NCBI RefSeq assembly: GCF_026168755.1
Contig: NZ_JAPFDR010000015.1
Coordinates: forward strand, 1 to 59,541
Source: Clostridium sp.
GTDB lineage: Bacteria > Bacillota > Clostridia > Clostridiales > Clostridiaceae
Direction of reading: 5' to 3'
DNA: 59,541 nucleotides
The notes below the pieces were generated by a model. That model searched no databases and had not been told where the DNA came from. It saw nothing but the letters and a program-made list of their open reading frames with translations. Of this stretch, positions 37,784 through 46,392 are shown piece after piece. Numbering within the stretch: the stretch's first letter is position 1; each line of letters starts with the position of its first letter. A program made the translations under genes and the position numbers.

Positions 37784-38941
37784 TTAAATGTGATTAACAA
37801 CCATATCTCCATGATTCTTTATTTTTTCATTATCAAAATATTGATAATAATAACATTTTAACTTACCATTATATAATTTTCTATTTTTAGTAGACTTTCT
37901 TCCAAAAGGTATTTCAAAACCTTCATATGACGTTAAAATGTTAAAATCCCAAGTATCAAGTTTTCTCTTATTCATTCCTAAATACTTGTAAAGTTCTTCA
38001 ACCTCTTTCTTTTCTCCTAATCTTTCACCATATGGTGGATTAGTTATAATAAAGGCATTTTTATCACCGCTTGAGAATTGTTTAAAATCTCTCTTTTGGA
38101 ATTCAATATATTTAGCAACTCCAGCTTTTTGAGAATTACTTCTTGCAATTTTAAGCATTCTTCCGTCTATATCATAACCTATAAGCTTTATCTCCTTATT
38201 CTTTATAGATCTTTCTGCACCTTCTTTAACTTGTTCATAAATATCCGAACCTATAGTTGGCCATGTTTCTGATACAAAATTTCTGAAAAGTCCAGGTGCT
38301 ATATTTTGCATTATCATAGCAGCTTCTATTAATATAGTTCCTGATCCACAGAAAGGATCAACTAAAGTATAATCTTCTTTCCATCTAGAAATTAAAACTA
38401 AAGCAGCCGCTAAAGTTTCTTTTAATGGCGCTATACCAGCTTCCTCCCTATATCCTCTTTTATGAAGTCCTACACCACTAGTATCAATAGATAAAGTTAC
38501 TACATCTTTTAATATTGATACTTCAATCTTATAAACTGGTCCATCTTCACTAAAATGACTTACTCCATAATCTTCACTCATACTTGTTACTATTGCTTTT
38601 TTAACAATTGATTGGCAGTCTGGCACACTAAAAAGAGTTGATTTAACAGATTTACCAACTACATGCATTACTCCATCCTGTGGTATAATTTCACTCCATT
38701 TTACTTTTTTAGTACCTTGGAAAAGTTCCTCAAAGCTTCTTGCTTCAAATTCCGCCATCTTTATAAATACTCTATCTGCTGTTCTTAAATGTACATTAGC
38801 AATGGCAATATCCATCTCATCACCTTCGAAATGTACCTTACCATTTTCAACTTTTAGATCTTCATATCCTAACGCCTTAAGTTCTTTTGCTGTAATTCCT
38901 TCTAATCCAAAAGTAGTTGTTGCTACTAAATTATATTCCAT
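37784..38941 (-). CDS. THUMP-domain rRNA methyltransferase (RlmL/YpsC-like)
   Basis: 385 residues. N-terminal THUMP domain (about 45-155), then a Rossmann methyltransferase with DPFCGSGTILIEAAM (SAM) and NPPYGERLG (NPPY catalytic motif for N2-guanine). Relatives make m2G in 23S rRNA; the exact position is not known here. Downstream of pyrR by 16 bases. Confidence 0.92.
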   Translation of the reverse strand: MEYNLVATTTFGLEGITAKELKALGYEDLKVENGKVHFEGDEMDIAIANVHLRTADRVFIKMAEFEARSFEELFQGTKKVKWSEIIPQDGVMHVVGKSVKSTLFSVPDCQSIVKKAIVTSMSEDYGVSHFSEDGPVYKIEVSILKDVVTLSIDTSGVGLHKRGYREEAGIAPLKETLAAALVLISRWKEDYTLVDPFCGSGTILIEAAMIMQNIAPGLFRNFVSETWPTIGSDIYEQVKEGAERSIKNKEIKLIGYDIDGRMLKIARSNSQKAGVAKYIEFQKRDFKQFSSGDKNAFIITNPPYGERLGEKKEVEELYKYLGMNKRKLDTWDFNILTSYEGFEIPFGRKSTKNRKLYNGKLKCYYYQYFDNEKIKNHGDMVVNHI

Positions 38942-38957
38942 TATTTATTATCTCCTT

Positions 38958-39494
38958 TTATGATTCATATATTTTAACTGAATCATTTCCGTCTATTTCA
39001 TTTATTTCCACTGCTACTATTTCAGTCTTTGATGTCGGTATATTTTTACCAACGTAATCAGCTCTAATTGGTAATTCTTTATGACCTCTATCAATAAGAA
39101 CTGCAAGTTGAATTGATAGTGGTCTTCCTCCATCTATAATAGCTTCAATAGCTGCTCTAACTGTTCTACAAGTAAATAATACATCATCTACCAATATAAC
39201 TTTTTTACCCTTTACCTCAGCTCCTAAATCAACAGAATTTAATTTAGGACTTTCCTTAATTTCTGTAATGTCATCTCTATAAAGGCTTATATCAACGTAT
39301 CCTACATCTACAGCAACACCTTCTATTTTCTTGATGTTTTCAGCTATTCTTTTAGCTAAAGGATATCCTCTCCTCTTTATGCCTATTAATACTATATCTT
39401 CAACACCTTTATTTTTTTCAATAATCTCATGTGAAATTCTAACTAAACTTCTTCTAATTGCATTATCATCTAATAAATTAGCTTTTAACTTCAT
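38958..39494 (-). CDS. pyrR: PyrR bifunctional regulator / uracil phosphoribosyltransferase
   Basis: 178 residues from the ATG at 39494, nine bases after AAGGAG. PRPP loop [17 protein letters not shown]; in most PyrR the loop reads VDDVLYTGRT, so a Cys replaces the Gly here. RNA-binding surface [11 protein letters not shown]. Binds pyr leader RNA with UMP to attenuate transcription. No pyr operon or PyrR-binding leader is in the window. Confidence 0.93.
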   Translation of the reverse strand: MKLKANLLDDNAIRRSLVRISHEIIEKNKGVEDIVLIGIKRRGYPLAKRIAENIKKIEGVAVDVGYVDISLYRDDITEIKESPKLNSVDLGAEVKGKKVILVDDVLFTCRTVRAAIEAIIDGGRPLSIQLAVLIDRGHKELPIRADYVGKNIPTSKTEIVAVEINEIDGNDSVKIYES

Positions 39495-39507
39495 AAACAT
39501 AAACTCC

Positions 39508-40422
39508 TTACATTTTTCTCAATTTTTCTAGTAACTCTTTAAAGTAATTAGGTAATTCAGATGTAAACTCCATATACTCTTTAGATCTAGGATGTATAAA
39601 ACCTAATGTCTTAGCATGAAGTGCTTGCCCTTCTATGTTAAACTTCTGTCTTTTATAACCATAAACTAAATCACCTACTAAAGGATGACCTATAGATGCC
39701 ATATGTACCCTAATTTGATGCGTTCTTCCAGTTTCTAAAGTACATTTAACAAGGGATACTCCTTTATCGTATTGTTCTAGTACTTCATAATGTGTTACTG
39801 CTCTTTTTCCATCAGAGTTAATTGCCATTTTTATTCTTTCTTTTTTATCTCTACTAATAGGTTTATCAACAGTTCCCTTTAAATTACTAAATCTTCCTTC
39901 TACTAAGGCATAATATTCCCTCTTTATTGAATGCTCTTTAAATTGTGCTGCTAAATCATTATGAGCTTCATCATTTTTTGCAATTACAAGTATTCCAGAA
40001 GTATCTTTATCTATTCTATGTACAATTCCAGGTCTTATAACACCATTAATTCCTGATAAATCACTACAATGATGTAATATTCCATTTACTAAAGTTCCAG
40101 TATAATTTCCTGGAGCAGGATGAACTACTATACCCTTTTCCTTATTAACAACTAATACATCTTCATCCTCATAAACAATATTTAAATTCATTTCCTCTGC
40201 AGAAACATTAAGTTCAACAGGCTTTGGAACTTCAACCTCTATAAAATCACCTTTTTTAAGCTTATAATTGTTCTTAATTACTTTACTATTAGCCTTAACC
40301 TTTTTTTCATCTATTAATCCTTGAACAAATGACCTCGATTTACCTTCTATCATTATTGATAAATATTTGTCTATTCTTTGCCCTTCTTCTTCACTATTAA
40401 TATTAAAACTTAAATTTTCCAT
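39508..40422 (-). CDS. RluD-family pseudouridine synthase
   Basis: 304 residues. N-terminal S4 domain (about 15-75, [19 protein letters not shown]), catalytic domain with [19 protein letters not shown], Asp being the nucleophile, and [22 protein letters not shown]. Modifies 23S rRNA, most likely the helix 69 sites as RluD. It precedes pyrR by 13 bases. The lspA gene that often stands before it is absent. Confidence 0.94.
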   Translation of the reverse strand: MENLSFNINSEEEGQRIDKYLSIMIEGKSRSFVQGLIDEKKVKANSKVIKNNYKLKKGDFIEVEVPKPVELNVSAEEMNLNIVYEDEDVLVVNKEKGIVVHPAPGNYTGTLVNGILHHCSDLSGINGVIRPGIVHRIDKDTSGILVIAKNDEAHNDLAAQFKEHSIKREYYALVEGRFSNLKGTVDKPISRDKKERIKMAINSDGKRAVTHYEVLEQYDKGVSLVKCTLETGRTHQIRVHMASIGHPLVGDLVYGYKRQKFNIEGQALHAKTLGFIHPRSKEYMEFTSELPNYFKELLEKLRKM

Positions 40423-40603
40423 ATATTTTACTCCATTTATTTATATTCGTATAATTAATATTCTAAACTTTAATTTAGACAATCAAATTATACTTTATGT
40501 ACTCACTAGAGCTCATAAATAATCAGTTTCTTTTGCCATTATAATATATAAATAAATCATTCTCAATAGCAGTCTTAATCATAAAGCCAAATAAATTAAC
40601 TAA

Positions 40604-40627
40604 AGGAGACCAAAATTTCGGTCTCCT
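40604..40627 (-). terminator. Terminator after divIVA
   Basis: AGGAGACC (40604-40611) and GGTCTCCT (40620-40627) form a perfect stem; the minus strand continues TTTAGTTAATTTA, a moderate T-rich tail. Confidence 0.65.
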
Positions 40628-40634
40628 ATATGTA

Positions 40635-41237
40635 TTAGTTATTTGAATAGAATTTTTTCACAGCATCTATATCATCATTTAGATCTTCAAGTTTAAACTC
40701 GTCCTTTTCTTCTGAACTATAAATCTCTGCTTCTTTTTCATGTAACTCATATTGTTCAATAGGTTGTGCTACATTATAATTTTTTGTCAAATCTTTTTCT
40801 AATTCATCAAAAGTTTGAAGTTGAGTATTCATAAATCCTCTGAATTTTGCTCTGAATTTTATAAACTCTTCTTTTACTCTTTCATATTCATCATTTATAG
40901 CTACAACATCACCATGCGCCTTATCCAATATTCTCTGAGCTGTGTCATTAGCATTTCCAATAATTAATTCAGCTTGCTTTTCAGAGCTTTCTTTAGCTTG
41001 ATCTGCAGCATTTTGTGCTAATAATAAAGTATTTTGAATAGTTGCTTCTAATTTTTCATAATGTTCAAGCTTTTCATTTACTCTGCTTAAACTTTCCTTT
41101 AACCTAGCATTCTCCTTATAAACCTCTTCATAGCTTTCAACAACTTCATCTAGGAATTCATCTACTTCTTCAACAGAATATCCTCTTATTCCCTTCTTAA
41201 ATTCCTTATTGTTTATATCTATAGGAGTTAATTTCAT
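40635..41237 (-). CDS. divIVA: DivIVA septum/pole localisation protein
   Basis: 200 residues from the ATG at 41237 after GAGGTGG; the ATG at 41246 overlaps that site. N-terminal lipid-binding domain MKLTPIDINNKEFKKGIRGY then YSVEEVDEFLDEV and a long coiled coil. Recruits partners to curved membranes at septum and poles. Last gene of the yggS-sepF-yggT-ylmH-divIVA transcript. Confidence 0.95.
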   Translation of the reverse strand: MKLTPIDINNKEFKKGIRGYSVEEVDEFLDEVVESYEEVYKENARLKESLSRVNEKLEHYEKLEATIQNTLLLAQNAADQAKESSEKQAELIIGNANDTAQRILDKAHGDVVAINDEYERVKEEFIKFRAKFRGFMNTQLQTFDELEKDLTKNYNVAQPIEQYELHEKEAEIYSSEEKDEFKLEDLNDDIDAVKKFYSNN

Positions 41238-41251
41238 TCCATCCACCTCTT

Positions 41252-42019
41252 CTATATAAATTTGTTCATTTTAACTTTATATCTTCCACTTTTCGTATTC
41301 CCAACAATTTCCCCTATTACAAATTTTCCTATTCCAGAAATCGTTACTCTTTGGCCATTCTTTATTTCTTTGCTTTTATCTATAGATTTAGAATAATCTA
41401 TTAGTACTTTACCATTATCAATAATTTCAACTGCTTTTCCTCTAGATATGTTAGCTAACTTAGCAACTATATTATCTAATCTAAGTGAAGGAACTATTAT
41501 TGTACCTTCTAAAAAATTACTCTTTGGTAAATTATCCTCCTGTATTTCTTCTACTGATACAGGTGATCTACCTACACTACTTAACTCATATAAAATATAG
41601 TCTGCTACTTCTTCATAAATAGGAACTATTGCATAATTATCAATTACTCGTAAATCTCCAAGCTTTTCTCTCTCTATTCCTAAGGCCATAATAGATCCTA
41701 AATAATCCTTATGTGAAAGATTACTAAATTTAGACTTATTGGTAATCTTGATAATTCTATATGGAAAAGGAGTAGAATAAATATTATTAAATGATAGTAT
41801 TTTTCTATCACATTCCTCAAAAGCACCTTTTGCCTCTACTAAAAAATCATTAGCATTAAAATTCTTAGTAAAATACATCCAAATATTAGGTTTGCAAAAA
41901 AACTTAGTAAACGTTGGTATACCTTTATTATAAGCCAAGTTCATATATTGATAAACTTTTATAACATCTTCAGTATCTTCTTTTAAAAAATTCTTTAAAA
42001 CATCTTCTTTTGATAACAT
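41252..42019 (-). CDS. ylmH: YlmH-like S4-domain RNA-binding protein
   Basis: 255 residues if started at the ATG at 42019; the ribosome site is poor, and a GTG at 42037 overlapping yggT is the alternative. C-terminal S4 domain: SLRLDNIVAKLANISRGKAVEIIDNG. In B. subtilis YlmH is linked to ribosome quality control alongside RqcH, whose gene is also in this window. Translation probably depends on coupling to yggT. Confidence 0.88.
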   Translation of the reverse strand: MLSKEDVLKNFLKEDTEDVIKVYQYMNLAYNKGIPTFTKFFCKPNIWMYFTKNFNANDFLVEAKGAFEECDRKILSFNNIYSTPFPYRIIKITNKSKFSNLSHKDYLGSIMALGIEREKLGDLRVIDNYAIVPIYEEVADYILYELSSVGRSPVSVEEIQEDNLPKSNFLEGTIIVPSLRLDNIVAKLANISRGKAVEIIDNGKVLIDYSKSIDKSKEIKNGQRVTISGIGKFVIGEIVGNTKSGRYKVKMNKFI

Positions 42020-42020
42020 T

Positions 42021-42272
42021 TTATAATAATATACCACTGATAAAATTTAATACTATGATAGCTAATAGTGGTGCAAAATCTATCATCATATTCCCAAAAA
42101 GTCTTTCTTGTAGAATTCTAAAGGGTTCTAAAATTGGATTGTTAAAAGATACTAAAATTCTATAAAAACTACTTTCTCTAATATTAGGTACATAAGAAAG
42201 TATTACTTCTGCTAAAATACTTATATCTAACACAGTAAATAATAAATATAAAAAACTACTTATGATTCCTAT
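42021..42272 (-). CDS. ylmG: YggT family membrane protein
   Basis: 83 residues if it starts at the ATA at 42270-42272, eight bases after AGGAGG. The only canonical start near, a GTG at 42279-42281, uses the last base of that AGGAGG, which leaves it no spacing. Two membrane segments: ISSFLYLLFTVLDISILAEVI and PLLAIIVLNFISGILL, with SYVPNIRESSFYRI and EPFRILQE between, typical of YggT. Linked to division and thylakoid-type membrane organisation elsewhere; function unclear. Confidence 0.85.
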   Translation of the reverse strand: MGIISSFLYLLFTVLDISILAEVILSYVPNIRESSFYRILVSFNNPILEPFRILQERLFGNMMIDFAPLLAIIVLNFISGILL

Positions 42273-42284
42273 TGGAATCACCTC

Positions 42285-42734
42285 CTATTTATTCCAGTTA
42301 AATAGTGCTTTTGAACTTATTTCACTTCTTAACTCATTACTAACTTCTACATTTGATGGTGAAAGCAAATATACTCTTTGCTCAACTTCTTGAAGCTGTG
42401 CTCCTAACACACAACATGCTCCACTAATAAAATCTACTAATCTTTGAGCTATTTTCGTTTCCATTGCAGTTGTATTAACCACAACTATTTTTCTATTTTT
42501 TATAGCATCTGCAATTTCTCTTGCTTCATCATATGAAGTTGGTTTAACAACCATAACCTTAGCAGATGCTGAATTATGAATATTAACCACTTTATTACCT
42601 CTTTGTTTTGAAATTATAGGTTCAATCTCTTCAACCTCTTCTTCTTCTTCAATTTCTTCTAAATCTTCAAAGTCCTCGTCATCATACTCTCCAAGACCTA
42701 TTATTTCTTTAAACTTTCCAAACATATTACTCAT
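42285..42734 (-). CDS. sepF: Cell division protein SepF
   Basis: 149 residues; ATG ten bases after AGGAGG. N-terminal amphipathic membrane helix [15 protein letters not shown], an acidic linker ([19 protein letters not shown] in part), then the SepF core [19 protein letters not shown] and [20 protein letters not shown]. Shapes and anchors FtsZ rings. Between yggS and yggT as usual. Confidence 0.95.
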   Translation of the reverse strand: MSNMFGKFKEIIGLGEYDDEDFEDLEEIEEEEEVEEIEPIISKQRGNKVVNIHNSASAKVMVVKPTSYDEAREIADAIKNRKIVVVNTTAMETKIAQRLVDFISGACCVLGAQLQEVEQRVYLLSPSNVEVSNELRSEISSKALFNWNK

Positions 42735-42748
42735 TTTATTACATCCTC

Positions 42749-43405
42749 CTATTTTTCTCTTAATCCAAATATTCCAGAACCAATTCTAACTAAATTAGCA
42801 CCTTCTTGAATTGCAATTTTATAATCATTGGTCATTCCCATAGATAAAACTTCCATAGATATATTTTCAAACTTTCTTTCTTTTAATTGGTCAAAGATTT
42901 GTTTTGTTCTACTAAAATAGCATCTATTTTCTTCCTCATTCCCTTTAGGTATTATAACCATAATTCCCTTAACCTTTACATGCTTACACTTTTCAACAGC
43001 AGAAATCATATCTTCTATCTCTTCTTCATATATTCCACTTTTACTTTCTTCTCTACCTATGTTTATTTGAATAAGTACCTTAGCACATAAATTATTTTTT
43101 CCAAACTCACTCTCTATTTTCTCTAATAGTTTTATACTAGACAAAGAATGTATTAAATAAACATTATTCACTAAATACTTAACTTTATTAGTTTGAAGCT
43201 TACCTATAAAATGCCATCTTACATCCTCTGGCAACATTTCTTTCTTAGAGACTAACTCTTGAACCTTATTTTCTCCAAAATCTCTTTGCCCAGCATTATA
43301 TGACTCAATTATCATCTCTACTGGCTTAGTCTTAGATACAGCTACTAACTTAACATCATTAGGTATCTCGTTTAAAATTTTTATTGTTTTCTCTGCAATA
43401 CTAAT
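42749..43405 (-). CDS. yggS: YggS/PLPBP pyridoxal-phosphate homeostasis protein with ATT start
   Basis: 218 residues starting at ATT (43403-43405), seven bases after AAGGAGG. The codons after it read [14 protein letters not shown] then [15 protein letters not shown], the conserved YggS N-terminus with the PLP lysine in VSKTKP. The first ATG in frame (43315) falls after this motif and would delete the catalytic lysine strand. There is a TAA between the ribosome site and the region upstream, and no ATG, GTG or TTG in the first 30 codons. Later motifs: [55 protein letters not shown]. First gene of the sepF-divIVA transcript. Confidence 0.92.
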   Translation of the reverse strand: MSIAEKTIKILNEIPNDVKLVAVSKTKPVEMIIESYNAGQRDFGENKVQELVSKKEMLPEDVRWHFIGKLQTNKVKYLVNNVYLIHSLSSIKLLEKIESEFGKNNLCAKVLIQINIGREESKSGIYEEEIEDMISAVEKCKHVKVKGIMVIIPKGNEEENRCYFSRTKQIFDQLKERKFENISMEVLSMGMTNDYKIAIQEGANLVRIGSGIFGLREK

Positions 43406-43490
43406 GTTGATCCCTCCTTAGAAAGAGTTAATTGCCTACATAGATTATTATTCTTCAAAAGTATAAAATTCCCTTCTAAATCTCTTTTTA

Positions 43491-43519
43491 ATTATAACAT
43501 TTTTTTAGAAAATTTTTAA
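43491..43519 (-). promoter_or_regulatory. Candidate promoter of yggS-divIVA operon
   Basis: TATAAT (43491-43496) on the minus strand with TTAAAA 17 bases upstream; the -35 is weak. Confidence 0.4.
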
Positions 43520-43532
43520 TACTTTTTTTAAT

Positions 43533-44279
43533 TTAATTATCTGCTCTCTCCATAAATTTGGGTTCTATAGATTTTTTTGCTTCTGGTAAGGTAATTTCAT
43601 CAAACTTTTCTATAGTTATATTTAACTTTCTAATTATTAATTTATTTATATAGCTACCTTCTGTTAGTAATGAAGCTTCCAGTTGTTCTGGATCTCCTAT
43701 AGCATAAAATTTAAATGGACTACCTTCCATATCGTTTCCATTTTCTTCAAATCTTATAAATGCCCATGCACATACAAGTCCTGTAGTATTTAAAATCCTA
43801 TAATTATTAATAGCTATTCCCTCTGCACCTGCAGTTCTTAAATCATTAAGCACCATTGCTGCATCTGCTGAATGTAAAGTTCTTCTATCAACCTCTAATT
43901 GATCATCTTTATTTATATCATATTCACCATCATAAATAGTTAAAATTATACCAGGTCCTGTTATTTTAGTTGTACCGGCAAGATCCCCATAAGAAGCTAA
44001 TTGTTCTTTCATATGCTCAATTACTTTTTCGTTATTTTCATCATCATCTGCATAATTAATATCAAGACTTGAAATCTTCTTAGATAATTCATAGTTATCA
44101 TCTCTTAATGCAGTTATCTCATCGTATAGTTTATTTCTCTCTTCTATAGCATCCTTATATTCAACAGAATTCAGATTAAGAAAACCGTTAGTTTGTTTTA
44201 TACCTATGTTAGTTACAATTAAAAATCCAAGTAATATTGTAGCAATTAAAATAAAAAACTTACTTCTATAGTTTTTCAC
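43533..44279 (-). CDS. DUF881 family membrane protein (YlxX/YlxW-like)
   Basis: 248 residues; one N-terminal membrane helix, coiled coil about 40-90, then DUF881 domain (ITGPGIILTIYDG, DLRTAGAEGIAINNYRI). One of two DUF881 proteins that flank sbp. Same set lies near divIB in B. subtilis. Function unknown. It abuts the sbp-like gene. Confidence 0.88.
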   Translation of the reverse strand: MKNYRSKFFILIATILLGFLIVTNIGIKQTNGFLNLNSVEYKDAIEERNKLYDEITALRDDNYELSKKISSLDINYADDDENNEKVIEHMKEQLASYGDLAGTTKITGPGIILTIYDGEYDINKDDQLEVDRRTLHSADAAMVLNDLRTAGAEGIAINNYRILNTTGLVCAWAFIRFEENGNDMEGSPFKFYAIGDPEQLEASLLTEGSYINKLIIRKLNITIEKFDEITLPEAKKSIEPKFMERADN

Positions 44280-44630
44280 CTAATCACCTCTTCGTCTATC
44301 TTTATATTTTTCTAATAAAACTCTTCTAATTGATCCAAAATTATCAAATATTCTTCCCCCAAATACAATTACAGCTGCAATATATATAGGAATTCCTAAT
44401 TTATCTCCTAAATAAGCAAGCGCTGCTGCAAGTAACGCATTTCCAAAAAAACCTGATATAAATATATCCGGCTTAAATTTTTTGTTAAGAGATGCTCTAA
44501 ATGCACCAAATACAGAATCCAAACATGCTAGTATTGCCACAGACATATAAGGAGAAAACTTTTCTGGTATATTTACATCAAATATTAATCCTAAAAGCAC
44601 TCCTAATAATAAACCTATAAATGCTATCAT
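44280..44630 (-). CDS. sbp: DUF1290 / Sbp small basic membrane protein
   Basis: 116 residues; four hydrophobic helices, DSVFGAFRASLNKKFKPDIF and GRIFDNFGSIRRVL, family hallmarks. Sbp is found with ylxW/X and fts genes in Firmicutes; role unknown. Confidence 0.9.
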   Translation of the reverse strand: MIAFIGLLLGVLLGLIFDVNIPEKFSPYMSVAILACLDSVFGAFRASLNKKFKPDIFISGFFGNALLAAALAYLGDKLGIPIYIAAVIVFGGRIFDNFGSIRRVLLEKYKDRRRGD

Positions 44631-44643
44631 AACTTTTCCTCCT

Positions 44644-45363
44644 TTATTGAATTGGCTTTATATATTCATATCTTAATGATTGTGTTGTCTTAACTATTGT
44701 TATATCATCCACTTGCTTAACATCATTAGTATAACTCTTTAAAGCAGCATAATCTAATACTCCTGGAAAATTTACTGCAAGATTTAACTTACTTTTATCT
44801 CCTATTGCTTTTATAACAATTTCACTATTAGGATCTACTCTTCCTGCTGATCCAATAGAAATTGAACTTCCCGCCATTTTTATTCCAGTCTGTGGTGTAA
44901 TTCTCATCTCATTTATGGAGATAGCCTCTGCTCCAGCATACCATAAAGAATTAATTAAATTTACAATTTCCTCTTCACTTACTGTATTTATAGTTTGAGT
45001 CCCATTTGTTCCAAAAACTGAATTTTTAAGTGATAATGTTATTACAACTCCTGGTCCTTTAACATCTAAAAGCCCTATTTGCATTCTTGCATTGTCAAGT
45101 TGCTTTTTAATTTCTCCTTCAATTTCCCCTTCTTTTGCGGCTGCATCTTCAAGCTGTTTTAATTCTTCAGATAATATTTCATTATTTTTTTGAAGATCTT
45201 CTTTTTCTTTTTTTAAAATCTCTATTTCTGATAATATATCCGCACCATTATAATCTATATCTCCACTATTAGCGACACTTAATTGTTTAAATTGATATGT
45301 TAATAAAAACCCTAAAAATGCACATACTAACGCTACAACTATTTGAGATAATACCTTTTTCAT
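44644..45363 (-). CDS. DUF881 family membrane protein (YlxW/YlxX-like)
   Basis: 239 residues; N-terminal membrane helix, coiled coil about 40-95, DUF881 with VKGPGVVITLSL and LWYAGAEAISINEMRI. Paralogue of the gene at 43533-44279. Thirteen bases after ftsQ. Confidence 0.88.
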   Translation of the reverse strand: MKKVLSQIVVALVCAFLGFLLTYQFKQLSVANSGDIDYNGADILSEIEILKKEKEDLQKNNEILSEELKQLEDAAAKEGEIEGEIKKQLDNARMQIGLLDVKGPGVVITLSLKNSVFGTNGTQTINTVSEEEIVNLINSLWYAGAEAISINEMRITPQTGIKMAGSSISIGSAGRVDPNSEIVIKAIGDKSKLNLAVNFPGVLDYAALKSYTNDVKQVDDITIVKTTQSLRYEYIKPIQ

Positions 45364-45376
45364 ATTTCTCCTCCTA

Positions 45377-46249
45377 CTATTCTACTGGCTCTACATCTGC
45401 ATCTACTTCTAGACCCTCTTGTTGTGTTGTACTATTATCTTCAGTTACACTATTCTCCTCTATTGTTCCTTCCTCTTCTTCATTAGTTTCTTCTTTTACT
45501 TCTTCAACCTTTATTACAGGTGATCCATTAAAACTAACATTTATATATCCTTTTGCAATATTTATATTATCATCTAACATAATTCTATATACGTTTTCCA
45601 TTTTATTATATAAATTACTGTCATCACCAAATAGTATCTCTACATTCTCAATATAACCAATAATATTAACTATATTGCTTACATCTAAACTTGAAATATA
45701 TATAGATTCCCTATTTTGTGAAATAAAAGGATAGAAATTTGTTAAAATGCTTTTATATGAATTAAATTCATCAACTCTACTTTCATCATCCTTAACACTT
45801 AAGTCAACTCCTTTAATTTCAACTAAATTTCTTCCATCAATATTATCAACTTCTTCCAAAACTTCCAAATCATTGTTGATAATTAATAATTCAACACCAT
45901 TATTAATATAATACACTGGTGCTTCCTCTGTAATATTAATTTCTAATGTATTTATACCCTTTCTCTTAATATCAACAGTGCTAACATATCTATTTTTTAA
46001 AATCTCATCTCTTATATCTTTTTCATTTACTGTAAAGATATTTAATCCAATACTATCGCTAACTTCACTTAAAAGAACTTCACTTGATATTGTAACATTT
46101 CCTTTAAAAGTAATCGCTTTAATATTAAATATTGGAGCTTTTGTAATAAAAATAAATCCTCCAACAACAACTACTATTGTAATTAATGTTAACTTTTTTA
46201 TTAGCCTTTTTCTTTTTTTCGCTTTTATAAACTTTTTTACATCTTTCAT
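45377..46249 (-). CDS. ftsQ: Cell division protein FtsQ/DivIB
   Basis: 290 residues. Basic cytoplasmic start, membrane helix about 20-38, POTRA domain (APIFNIKAITFKGNVTISSE), FtsQ domain (IKRKGINTLEINITEEAPVY), and an acidic Glu/Thr tail of about 50 residues. It binds FtsL and FtsB/DivIC at the septum. Separate transcript from the mraY-spoVE genes upstream, because a terminator lies at 46357-46386. Confidence 0.9.
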   Translation of the reverse strand: MKDVKKFIKAKKRKRLIKKLTLITIVVVVGGFIFITKAPIFNIKAITFKGNVTISSEVLLSEVSDSIGLNIFTVNEKDIRDEILKNRYVSTVDIKRKGINTLEINITEEAPVYYINNGVELLIINNDLEVLEEVDNIDGRNLVEIKGVDLSVKDDESRVDEFNSYKSILTNFYPFISQNRESIYISSLDVSNIVNIIGYIENVEILFGDDSNLYNKMENVYRIMLDDNINIAKGYINVSFNGSPVIKVEEVKEETNEEEEGTIEENSVTEDNSTTQQEGLEVDADVEPVE

Positions 46250-46356
46250 TAGTATCTTATTCCTTTTTAATTTCTATCTTTTACTATAATTTTACCATAA
46301 AACTTGTAATTTTTTATAATTATTTTACATCATTCTTTTTATATTGTACACAAAAA

Positions 46357-46386
46357 TTAAGAGCTTCTTTCATAAGAAGCTCTTAA
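46357..46386. terminator. Terminator between spoVE and ftsQ
   Basis: AAGAGCTTCTT, TCAT loop, AAGAAGCTCTT; perfect 11-bp stem extended by A/T pairs, T-rich on both sides. It follows spoVE on the minus strand. Confidence 0.75.
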
Positions 46387-46392
46387 AATCTT

